This document shows positions 1-6,096 of a stretch of DNA of 7,267 nt, in pieces. The notes below the pieces were generated by a model. That model made no database searches and was not told where the DNA came from. It saw nothing but the letters and a program-made list of their open reading frames with translations. Position 1 is the stretch's first letter, and each line of letters starts with the position of its first letter. This DNA is from a bacterium (GTDB lineage Bacteria > Patescibacteriota > Minisyncoccia > Phycocordibacterales > Phycocordibacteraceae): contig JAJXYL010000011.1 in assembly GCA_021780575.1 (NCBI GenBank), forward strand, positions 1 to 7,267, written 5' to 3'. The position numbers and the translations under genes were made by a program.

Positions 1-31
1 AATATACAACAAAACGAGGCTGATGCAAAGC

Positions 32-808
32 TCACTGCCGCAAGCCGAGGCCGGTCTCGATGAGATACCAAGCGATAGCGAGCAGGATGAGCGCGGAGAG
101 AGACAGGATGCCCGCCGAGAGGAGAATGGGTACGTCAGACGTACCCAGAAAACCGTAGCGGAAGCCGTTAATAATATAGAAGACGGGGTCGAACTTGGTG
201 AGCGTACCCCAGAACCCGGGAAGCGCCTGCGCCGAGTAGAAGACCCCGCCGAGATAGACGAGCGGGGTCAGCACAAAGGTGGGGACGATATTGATGCCGT
301 CAATCGACTTGGCGTAGACGCCGTTCACCAGCCCCGCAAGGGCCAAGACGGTGCTGGTAAGAACCAGGAAAGCAACGACGACGAACAGACTATGAATAAC
401 AAGGTGTGTGAAGAAGAGCGAGACCAGAAGGACGAGCAGGCCGATGATGACGCCGCGGATAACGCCGCCGGCCACATAGCCCGCCACGAGCACCCAGGCC
501 GGCGTCGGCGACACCAGTATCTCATCGATATTTCGCCCGAAGAATTTCGCCGAAAACATCACGAAGGAAGTGTTCGCGTACGAATTGGTGACCACCGCGA
601 GCATCACAAGACCCGGCACAACGAACATCACGTACGGCACGCCCTGCACATTTCCGATTTTTGAGCCGAGGAAGGCGCCGAAAACGAGGAAGTAGAGCGT
701 GGAGGTCACCACCGACGGGAGAAAAGTCTGCGCCCAGATGCGGAACATGCGCAGCACGTCCTTGCGGACGATGGTGTAGAAGGAGACCCATGTTTGGTAC
801 GGTGTCAT
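32..808 (-). CDS. yadH: ABC-2 type exporter permease, YadH-like
   Basis: This 258-residue membrane subunit of the ABC-2 family is almost the same length as E. coli YadH (256). It closely resembles YadH throughout, including the N-terminal RIWAQTFLPSVVT, IVPGL-like VVPGLVML (63-70), and the family hallmark PLVYLGGVFYS (182-192) followed by GFRYGFLG (215-222). About six hydrophobic spans are visible: roughly 30-48, 60-78, 106-134, 139-163, 174-192 and 228-250. It would dimerise and pair with the ATPase encoded just upstream to export an unidentified substrate across the inner membrane. The start is set by the ATGA overlap with the ATPase stop. No Shine-Dalgarno is evident, consistent with translational coupling. 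The gene is complete, with a TGA at 34-32. The remaining bases 1-31 show no gene or terminator. Confidence 0.93.
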   Translation of the reverse strand: MTPYQTWVSFYTIVRKDVLRMFRIWAQTFLPSVVTSTLYFLVFGAFLGSKIGNVQGVPYVMFVVPGLVMLAVVTNSYANTSFVMFSAKFFGRNIDEILVSPTPAWVLVAGYVAGGVIRGVIIGLLVLLVSLFFTHLVIHSLFVVVAFLVLTSTVLALAGLVNGVYAKSIDGINIVPTFVLTPLVYLGGVFYSAQALPGFWGTLTKFDPVFYIINGFRYGFLGTSDVPILLSAGILSLSALILLAIAWYLIETGLGLRQ

Positions 809-1566
809 GATTGTTGGGTGAGTTTGAGGAAGACTTCTTCGAGCCGGCCGCCGCGATAGCCGTCGTTTCTCGCCGTGCCCTCGTGTTTCGCGAGCACATC
901 CTCCATCGTCCCGTTCGCGACGATCTCTCCCTTATTGATAATCGCTACGTGCTTGCACAACTGCTCCGCTTCTTCCAGGTAGTGCGTCGTGAGCAGAATC
1001 GTCACGCCCTTCGCTGTAAGGCCCTGCAGGTAGTCCCACATGCTCCGGCGCAACTCCACGTCCACCCCTGCGGTCGGCTCGTCGAGAATCAGCAGCCGGG
1101 GCTCGTGGATAATACCCCGCGCAATCATCAATCGGCGCTTCATCCCGCCCGAGAGCTTGTTTGAGGGCTGATCGCGCTTGTCATAGAGCCCGAGATCCTT
1201 CAGAATCTGTTCGGCGCGCGGGACGGAGACAGCGCGCGGGATACCATAGTACCCGGCCTGGTTGACCAGGATATCAAGCGGCTTCTCAAAGGGGTTGACG
1301 TTCACTTCTTGCGGCACGAGGCCGATAGAGGCTCGCGCTTCCCCCGCCGCGCGGTCGATATCGGTGCCAAATACCGACACCGTCCCGCCGGTCTTGTTGA
1401 CGAGCCCGGCCACGACGCCGATGAGCGTCGTCTTCCCCGCCCCGTTCGGACCGAGCAGTGCGAAGAAATCGCCCTTGGGGACGGTGAGCGAGACACCGTT
1501 TAACGCACGCATTCCGCCAGCGTACGTTTTCTCGAGCTTAGTGATAACGAGGGCAGGTTCAGGCAT
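805..1566 (-). CDS. yadG: ABC exporter ATP-binding protein, YadG-like
   Basis: This 253-residue nucleotide-binding subunit of an ABC-2-type exporter has all catalytic motifs. These are Walker A GPNGAGKT (39-46), Q-loop Gln86 in LVPQE, signature LSGGMKRRL (138-146), Walker B LLILDEPTA (158-166, catalytic Glu163) and the switch His195 in TTHYLEEA. From memory of E. coli YadG, the match is close along the core, including NQAGYYG and ELRRSMW. The substrate of YadGH is not established. The C-terminal part is short: after DVLAKH (223-228) about a dozen residues lead straight to GRLEEVFLKL (240-249), which in YadG follows a further ~60-residue extension. The core ATPase should still work. Its TGA overlaps the permease ATG (ATGA), so the two subunits are probably made in fixed ratio. 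A weak AAGGA lies about 12 bases before the start, inside the DUF1993 3' end. Confidence 0.93.
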   Translation of the reverse strand: MPEPALVITKLEKTYAGGMRALNGVSLTVPKGDFFALLGPNGAGKTTLIGVVAGLVNKTGGTVSVFGTDIDRAAGEARASIGLVPQEVNVNPFEKPLDILVNQAGYYGIPRAVSVPRAEQILKDLGLYDKRDQPSNKLSGGMKRRLMIARGIIHEPRLLILDEPTAGVDVELRRSMWDYLQGLTAKGVTILLTTHYLEEAEQLCKHVAIINKGEIVANGTMEDVLAKHEGTARNDGYRGGRLEEVFLKLTQQS

Positions 1567-1571
1567 TTGAA

Positions 1572-2087
1572 TTAAAGATCCTTGAAGCTGATGCCGTTCG
1601 CGTAATCTGCCTTCCCGACAGGGACCCCGTTCTTACGCACGAGTCCGTAGGCCGTGACGAGATGGAAGAAGAAGTTCGGCAGGGCGTATTCGCGCGTATA
1701 GTCGAAGCCGGTCAGGTATTTGTCCTTGTAATAGGGCAAAACAATCTGCCGGGTCGCCGCGCCCGCAAACGCAGACTCGGGGACCGATTGTATGAACTCG
1801 ACGGTCCTGTCGATGCGCGCAAGAAGCTCTGAAAACGTCTTCTCCGTATCCTCATACTTCGGCGCTTCGGCGCCCGAGAGGCGTGCGACAGCACCCTTCG
1901 CGTTGTCGCAGACGACCTGCACCTGCTTCACGAGCGGGAACATGTCGGGGGCGAGGCGGTCTGCGAGAAAATCTGCCTCGTTCATCCCCTTCTCCTTCGC
2001 ATACGCCCCTGCCTTGACGAGCACGTTCTTCAAACCGCCAAGCGACTTAATAAATATCGGCACGGTGTACGTGTAGATGTCATTCAT
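1572..2087 (-). CDS. DUF1993 family protein (DinB-like helical bundle)
   Basis: This 171-residue protein resembles the DUF1993 family, whose members are about 165-175 residues and are predicted four-helix bundles related to DinB/YfiT proteins. The recognisable parts are the start (YTVPIFIKSLGGLKNVL), the segment ADRLAPDMFPLVKQVQ, and the C-terminal PNFFFHLVTAYGLVRKNGVPVG. The biochemical role of the family is unknown. His142 is the only histidine in the protein, so the three-His metal site of DinB-type enzymes cannot form. There is no signal peptide or membrane helix, so it is probably cytosolic. It is the first gene of a likely operon, with its TAA 5 bases before the ABC ATPase start. A functional tie to the exporter is possible from position only. 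ATG at 2087 is preferred because the family starts at this residue. An in-frame alternative nearby is lacking. Confidence 0.82.
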   Translation of the reverse strand: MNDIYTYTVPIFIKSLGGLKNVLVKAGAYAKEKGMNEADFLADRLAPDMFPLVKQVQVVCDNAKGAVARLSGAEAPKYEDTEKTFSELLARIDRTVEFIQSVPESAFAGAATRQIVLPYYKDKYLTGFDYTREYALPNFFFHLVTAYGLVRKNGVPVGKADYANGISFKDL

Positions 2088-2145
2088 AAATATTATTTTG
2101 TGAGCTATCGGTAAATACGATTAAGAACACTGATTGTGTCACACA
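2088..2145 (-). promoter_or_regulatory. Intergenic spacer with possible promoter for the DUF1993-ABC operon
   Basis: These 58 AT-rich bases separate the transporter stop from the DUF1993 start. On the minus strand AATAAT (2097-2092), five of six matches to a -10 element, lies only 4 bases before the ATG, and no purine-rich ribosome binding site is present. That combination would fit a leaderless transcript. GTGACA, a five-of-six -35 match, occurs near the transporter end but is too far from AATAAT. An 11-base palindrome TGTGT-C-ACACA (2135-2145) abuts the transporter stop. No intrinsic terminator is visible because no strong hairpin is followed by a T run. Confidence 0.3.
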
Positions 2146-3522
2146 CTAGTAGAGGGAAGCAAGGGCGGCGATGCCGGAGACCGCCATCACCAGAATGGTA
2201 GCCCAGCCGATGAAGGAGGTGACAGGGCGGTTCGCATGCTTTCCCATAAGATTCTTATCTCCCGAGAGCCGCACGACGAAGAAGAGGATGATGGGAGCGA
2301 TGATTCCGTTTGCAACCGCGGCATAGATGAGCCCGCGTATCGGATCAAGGTGGGCGAAGTTGGCGAGTATGCCGATGAGCATCGCGACGATGATGACGCC
2401 ATAAAAAGCGTATGCCTGCTCCAGCTTATGGTAAAGGCCGTGCCGCCACCCGAAGCTCTCCGAGAGCGCATACGCGGCCGAACCGGCGAGGACCGGCACG
2501 GCGAGAAAACCGGTTCCCACGATGCCGAGCGCGAAAAGTACGAAAGCGAATTCGCCGAATGGTTTGAGTGCAAGCGCCGCTTGGTCGGCGGTGACGATGG
2601 TGGTGATGCCGTGCACGTAGAGCGTGCCGGCGCACGCGGCGAAGATGAAGAAGGTGATGAGGTTGGAGAAGAACATCCCGCTCCACACGTCGACGCGCAT
2701 CCGGCGGAGCGCGTGCTCGTCCGCCTGTCCGCGCCGCGCCTCGATACTCGTCTCTCCCTTCAATATCTTCTCCTCGACTTCCTGCGAGGTCTGCCAGAAG
2801 AAGAGGTAGGGGGAAATGGTGGTGCCGAGTATGGCGCAAATGAGGAATATCTGATCTTTTGAGAACGTGATTGATGGAATGAGCGTGTGGCGGAAGACCT
2901 CATTCCAGTCGAGTCCGACTGAAAACGCGACAATGGCATAAGAGAAAAGCGCGAGGGCGAGATACTTCAAATACTTGGCGTAGCGCGCATAGGTCGTAAA
3001 TATCTGGAGCACGAGGCTGGCGAGGGCGAAAAGAACGACGAGCAGTTCAAGCCCCACGCCGGGGAGCACGAGCTTGGTCGCCGCCGCCATCGCGCCAAGA
3101 TCGGCGGCGATATTCAAAACGTTCGCGAGGAAGAGGAGCGCCGTAACCGCATAGAGCACGCGCATGGGATACACCCTTCGGATGTTCGCGGCAAGCCCTT
3201 GGCCGCTTACGATCCCGATACGCGCGCACATCTCCTGCACCACCGCCATGAAGGGATAGGAGAAGAGTGACAGCCAGATGAGCTGGAGCCCGTAGCGGGC
3301 GCCCGCCTGGGAATAGGTAGCGATGCCGGACGGATCGTCGTCGGCAGCACCGGTCGTGAGCCCCGGGCCGAGCGTGTCCCAATATTCCTCCGCGAGCTTG
3401 AAGGGCCTCTTGTTTATCAAGGCCTTCTCCTCCTTCTTTATTATTGCGATACCCTCTCCAAGGATTATGGCTGGCTCCTCAAAAAACTTCTCGGTTTCTT
3501 TTTTGAAATTCTTTTCTTCCAT
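2146..3522 (-). CDS. Nramp (SLC11)-related divalent cation transporter
   Basis: This 458-residue membrane protein has the LeuT-like core of the Nramp family. A charged N-terminal cytosolic arm of about 45 residues precedes TM1 (TLGPGLTTGAADDDPSGIATYSQAG, in part). Later hydrophobic helices include roughly 83-103, 122-150, 157-178, 186-204, 225-245, 284-303, 325-355, 373-392, 396-418 and 436-456. TM1 carries D63-P64-S65-G66 where metal-importing Nramps have DPGN. TM6 carries LGTTISPY (232-239) where they have a Met-Pro-His motif. The Asp is kept, but the Asn and Met metal ligands are replaced. This DPSG/SPY pattern is a recurring bacterial subgroup usually annotated as a divalent metal transporter. 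Loss of the Met ligand in SLC11 relatives has been linked to other ions such as Mg2+ or Al3+, so Mn2+/Fe2+ should not be assumed. The gene lies 34 bases after the kinase stop, with its own possible promoter between. Confidence 0.88.
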   Translation of the reverse strand: MEEKNFKKETEKFFEEPAIILGEGIAIIKKEEKALINKRPFKLAEEYWDTLGPGLTTGAADDDPSGIATYSQAGARYGLQLIWLSLFSYPFMAVVQEMCARIGIVSGQGLAANIRRVYPMRVLYAVTALLFLANVLNIAADLGAMAAATKLVLPGVGLELLVVLFALASLVLQIFTTYARYAKYLKYLALALFSYAIVAFSVGLDWNEVFRHTLIPSITFSKDQIFLICAILGTTISPYLFFWQTSQEVEEKILKGETSIEARRGQADEHALRRMRVDVWSGMFFSNLITFFIFAACAGTLYVHGITTIVTADQAALALKPFGEFAFVLFALGIVGTGFLAVPVLAGSAAYALSESFGWRHGLYHKLEQAYAFYGVIIVAMLIGILANFAHLDPIRGLIYAAVANGIIAPIILFFVVRLSGDKNLMGKHANRPVTSFIGWATILVMAVSGIAALASLY

Positions 3523-3528
3523 ACGCTG

Positions 3529-3533
3529 CCCCT
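3529..3533 (-). promoter_or_regulatory. Ribosome binding site of the Nramp-related gene
   Basis: The minus strand reads AGGGG, ending 6 bases before the ATG at 3522. It is a partial Shine-Dalgarno match at good spacing and supports this start. The next in-frame Met is around residue 92, inside the membrane core, so no shorter start is plausible. Confidence 0.5.
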
Positions 3534-3539
3534 ATCATA
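3534..3539 (-). promoter_or_regulatory. Possible -10 element for the transporter gene
   Basis: The minus strand reads TATGAT, five of six matches to TATAAT, 11 bases before the transporter ATG. No good -35 hexamer sits 16-18 bases upstream, where the sequence runs through the end of the kinase gene. If used, the transcript would have a leader of only a few bases. It is suggestive mainly because it sits exactly between two identical repeats. Confidence 0.3.
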
Positions 3540-3556
3540 CCCGACGCTGCCCCTGT

Positions 3557-5173
3557 TCAGTTCGCCGGCAGTTCAACAATAAAGGTCGAGCCCTTTCCTT
3601 CTCCTTCAGACTCGGCGCGGATGGTGCCGCCGTGTGCCTCCGTGATGTTCTTCGCGATGTAGAGGCCGTAACCGGTCGAGTGAACGTTCACTCGTATAGA
3701 GTCCTTGCCGTGGCCACCCTCGGTGAAGAGGCGCTTCTTGTCTTCTTCGGTGATGCCGACGCCAGAGTCCTTGACCGCAAAGATGAATTTATTATTCTCC
3801 TTTTTGAGCGAGGCCGCGATAGAGCCCGACGGCGTATAGTTGACCGCATTGTCGACGAGATTCCGGAATACGTGATCGCCAATCTCGTCTTTGTCGCCCG
3901 TAAATGTGTAGGGGGCGCCGGCGGGGTCCGCCGTAAACGTCAGCATGAGCTTTTTCCGATCGGCAATCGCTCGGACCTTCTCGACGGCGGCGATGGCGAG
4001 CGTCGCCAAATCGAACGGCTCTTTCTTGAAGGAGGTAGTCCCCTTTTTCAAGTTTGACGCTTTGAGAATGTTCGCGACCGAGTCTGCGCCGAGCCGCGAC
4101 TCTGCAAGCGCTTGTCCGACAAAAGACTTCGTCGCCTCCGGAAGCTCTCCGAAGTCTCCCTCTGAGAGCGAGGCAAACACCCCCGCATCCTTGGTCAAGA
4201 ACCCCTTCACCTCGTGGCTGATGAAGTGAATGAGCCCCTCCTGTCGCGCGTTGGTCTGCCCGAGCTCTTCGGTAAGTTCCTGGAGAGTGAGTGTGTCTCG
4301 CACAATCTTGACGCTCCCAAGGAGAACGATAAGAAACGCAGTGACGTTTATAACGACACCGCTCGCGCTCGTTGAGTACAGCACATTCACGAACGTGAAG
4401 ACTGTCACCATGAAACCAAGAAAGACCGTTGTCGCGACCTTCAGATTGAAGAGATGGTGACGATAGATGGCATAAGAGGTAAAGGCCACAAAGGGGAGGA
4501 TAAAAAGTGCTCCAAGAGGTATATAGCGAACATTAAGAAAAATGCCTGGGAGTACGAGGTTGAAGGTGATAAGAAGCGACCACATGAGTGCCGCACCTAT
4601 TAGAATGAGGCGATATGCATTACGTTCGTGGCCATACGTTTTCAACATCTTTTTTATAAAGATAATGAGTCCTGAAAGAACAAGAACGATGACAGTCAGG
4701 GCGAAAGGAAGGATTCCCCACGCCACAACCGTCTTCGAGACCGCACCTGTATTTGAGATTTCGGCGATACTCGGGAAAATAAATGGACTCAAAGTAAGTC
4801 CAGCTATAATAAAAATCCATGGGACTAGAGCCAAACGATACCAGTTGGGGAATTCTTTTTTATTCTCTGGGAAAACATAAAGGAATCGAAAAAAACTGAA
4901 CGCGTACCACGTTCCGAAGAAAATGACGAATCGGAGTAGCCAGAGTACCAATGTAGGCTGTGTTACTTGATAGTTAATGTAGTTGACGATACTCCAACAA
5001 ATAGTGATTACGGAAAAAATGAAAAAAGAACGATTGGTTATACTCGCAGGGTTATTCGCGTAGACTTCGTACCCCAGAAGACCGATTGCCGCTACGGCAA
5101 CTCCAACCGAAAGAAGATCAACATTTATGAACGGGAGACTGGCAAAAAGCATTGGAATTTGATTACTGATCAT
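3557..5173 (-). CDS. Multi-pass membrane sensor histidine kinase
   Basis: This 538-residue protein has an N-terminal half of about eight or nine hydrophobic segments (roughly 14-36, 48-68, 76-100, 112-134, 148-173, 187-208, 216-236, 246-266, 270-290). A dimerisation/phosphoacceptor domain follows, with FISHEVKGFL and His320 as the likely phosphorylated residue. The HATPase domain has an N-box around FRNLVDNAVNYT (436-447), G1 DSGVGI (469-474), an F-box-like KRLFTEGG (480-487) and G2 GYGLYIAKN (501-509). It ends GSTFIVELPAN, typical of kinase C-termini. The sensor half resembles the 7TM-type input regions of CPR bacterial kinases, and there is no PAS, GAF or HAMP module that I can see. The H-box lacks the usual proline (HEVKGFL instead of HELRTPL). 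The stimulus is probably met in or at the membrane. No response regulator is encoded in the window. The ATG overlaps the methyltransferase stop. The 5' half is noticeably more AT-rich than the 3' half. Confidence 0.9.
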   Translation of the reverse strand: MISNQIPMLFASLPFINVDLLSVGVAVAAIGLLGYEVYANNPASITNRSFFIFSVITICWSIVNYINYQVTQPTLVLWLLRFVIFFGTWYAFSFFRFLYVFPENKKEFPNWYRLALVPWIFIIAGLTLSPFIFPSIAEISNTGAVSKTVVAWGILPFALTVIVLVLSGLIIFIKKMLKTYGHERNAYRLILIGAALMWSLLITFNLVLPGIFLNVRYIPLGALFILPFVAFTSYAIYRHHLFNLKVATTVFLGFMVTVFTFVNVLYSTSASGVVINVTAFLIVLLGSVKIVRDTLTLQELTEELGQTNARQEGLIHFISHEVKGFLTKDAGVFASLSEGDFGELPEATKSFVGQALAESRLGADSVANILKASNLKKGTTSFKKEPFDLATLAIAAVEKVRAIADRKKLMLTFTADPAGAPYTFTGDKDEIGDHVFRNLVDNAVNYTPSGSIAASLKKENNKFIFAVKDSGVGITEEDKKRLFTEGGHGKDSIRVNVHSTGYGLYIAKNITEAHGGTIRAESEGEGKGSTFIVELPAN

Positions 5174-6093
5174 GATTGAAGTCTTCGTAGATAGTGGGAC
5201 GTAATGTCATAATATGAAATATCTCCACCTTCTCGGCTTATTTCATCCTTGGCTCTATAACGTGCCATGGAGATTATCGTACCATTCAAAAACACTGGCG
5301 ATGTCCAAGCAAACAGTGATTGGATAAGCCCGTGTGGCCAGCTCTTGTATCCGTCGAATTCAAAGTGTTTCTTTGAAATTGCTCCGACGGTACGGTCTAG
5401 GTCGATCTGTTGAGTCGGCGTTAGGTGGTGGCGGAAGAGTGAGTGATAGACGAGATCGAAGTAGTCCTTTCCAAATTTCTTATCGAGCCCGAAGATGTCG
5501 TTCGTGCACATCACGATGAGCACCTTTTTAGTCGTTTCCTTTTGGATCTCTCCTAATTTAGTTGCGGTGAGTTCCCCCGTTTCAACCATCTCGACCCTAT
5601 CGGCAAGTCCTTTTAAATTTCTGTCTGCGATGCGTCGCGTGATGGACGATTTATCGACACCGACTATGGTGAGCGTGTGCTGACTATTTTCCTTCAGCGC
5701 CCACTCTGCTACCTGCCTATCGACCTCCATACCGCCAGCACCCAGATTGGCGATGATAAGGTCGCGCGATTCTTTTTTAGTATATTCCGTGATGGCATTC
5801 ACGAGCGGCGTAACGAGTCCCGGCCGTTTCCGCTTCTGCATCTCTATCAGCCGCTCGTGCATCGCCACGTCCCATTCCTCTACCGGAAAGTCGGTTAGCT
5901 CTAAGAGTCGCGAACCGTCGAGCTTCGGCGCGACTTTGAACAACCACCAGAGATATCGCAGCAAAGACCGTGCTGCTTCTAGAAAAGTGATATTGGCCTG
6001 AACAGCATATTGCTTATCCGTATACGCCGGATCCTTTTGAAACACTCTGAGCCGTGCCAATGCTCTTTCTATCTGCTGCTTTCTTGTACTCAT
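5170..6093 (-). CDS. Class I SAM-dependent methyltransferase-like protein
   Basis: This 307-residue protein appears to have a Rossmann-type methyltransferase core in its second half. NLGAGGMEVD (residues 116-125) fits glycine-rich motif I, although the usual acidic residue ahead of the glycines is Asn here. IVGVDKSS (143-150) fits the strand 2 motif whose acidic residue holds the SAM ribose. FDLVYHSLFRHHL (212-224) fits motif IV/post-IV and resembles the S-L-x-x-HHL segment of UbiE/type 12 methyltransferases. Residues 1-105 form a helical N-terminal region with the aromatic patch LLRYLWWLFK (44-53), possibly a substrate pocket or membrane-contact helix. The C-terminal part includes NGTIISMARYR (270-280), like the last strands of the fold. 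The acceptor substrate cannot be told. The start is 3 bases after the nitroreductase stop and has no clear Shine-Dalgarno, suggesting reinitiation. Its TGA overlaps the kinase ATG. Function in a shared pathway with the neighbouring flavoprotein is an inference from this coupling. Confidence 0.72.
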   Translation of the reverse strand: MSTRKQQIERALARLRVFQKDPAYTDKQYAVQANITFLEAARSLLRYLWWLFKVAPKLDGSRLLELTDFPVEEWDVAMHERLIEMQKRKRPGLVTPLVNAITEYTKKESRDLIIANLGAGGMEVDRQVAEWALKENSQHTLTIVGVDKSSITRRIADRNLKGLADRVEMVETGELTATKLGEIQKETTKKVLIVMCTNDIFGLDKKFGKDYFDLVYHSLFRHHLTPTQQIDLDRTVGAISKKHFEFDGYKSWPHGLIQSLFAWTSPVFLNGTIISMARYRAKDEISREGGDISYYDITSHYLRRLQS

Positions 6094-6096
6094 GCT

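Larger units (their letters stand above)
3523..3554 (-). repeat. 11-bp direct repeat with 21-bp period before the transporter gene
   Basis: On the minus strand AGGGGCAGCGT occurs twice, at 3554-3544 and 3533-3523, in the same orientation and with identical sequence. The start-to-start distance of 21 bases is about two helical turns. The copies flank TATGAT. The downstream copy touches the transporter ATG, and its AGGGG doubles as a plausible ribosome binding site. It could be an operator pair, a duplicated ribosome-binding segment, or chance duplication. Confidence 0.6.

Noticed and set aside
23..664. Plus-strand open frame of 213 codons antisense to the permease
   Set aside because: The product is almost entirely charged (Asp, Glu, Arg, His), as expected from reading a hydrophobic membrane gene backwards. 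No ribosome binding site or motif is present.
522..899. Minus-strand open frame of 125 codons bridging the ATPase-permease junction
   Set aside because: It is an alternate frame of the two real subunits. Its residues are garbled versions of the permease N-terminus, and the ATGA junction explains the region fully.
2112..2145. Hairpin-like ACAC-AATCA-GTGT and the TGTGT-C-ACACA palindrome after the transporter
   Set aside because: Stems are only 4-5 base pairs and no T run follows, so it is not a credible intrinsic terminator. The palindrome is short enough to be chance and does not have CRP-type spacing.
2134..2862. Plus-strand open frame of 242 codons antisense to the transporter
   Set aside because: It has the same acidic/arginine-rich antisense signature of a membrane protein gene, and it spans the transporter end with no coding motif.
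3323..4057. Plus-strand open frame spanning the transporter and kinase genes
   Set aside because: It crosses the intergenic spacer and two well-supported genes on the other strand, and no domain is recognisable.
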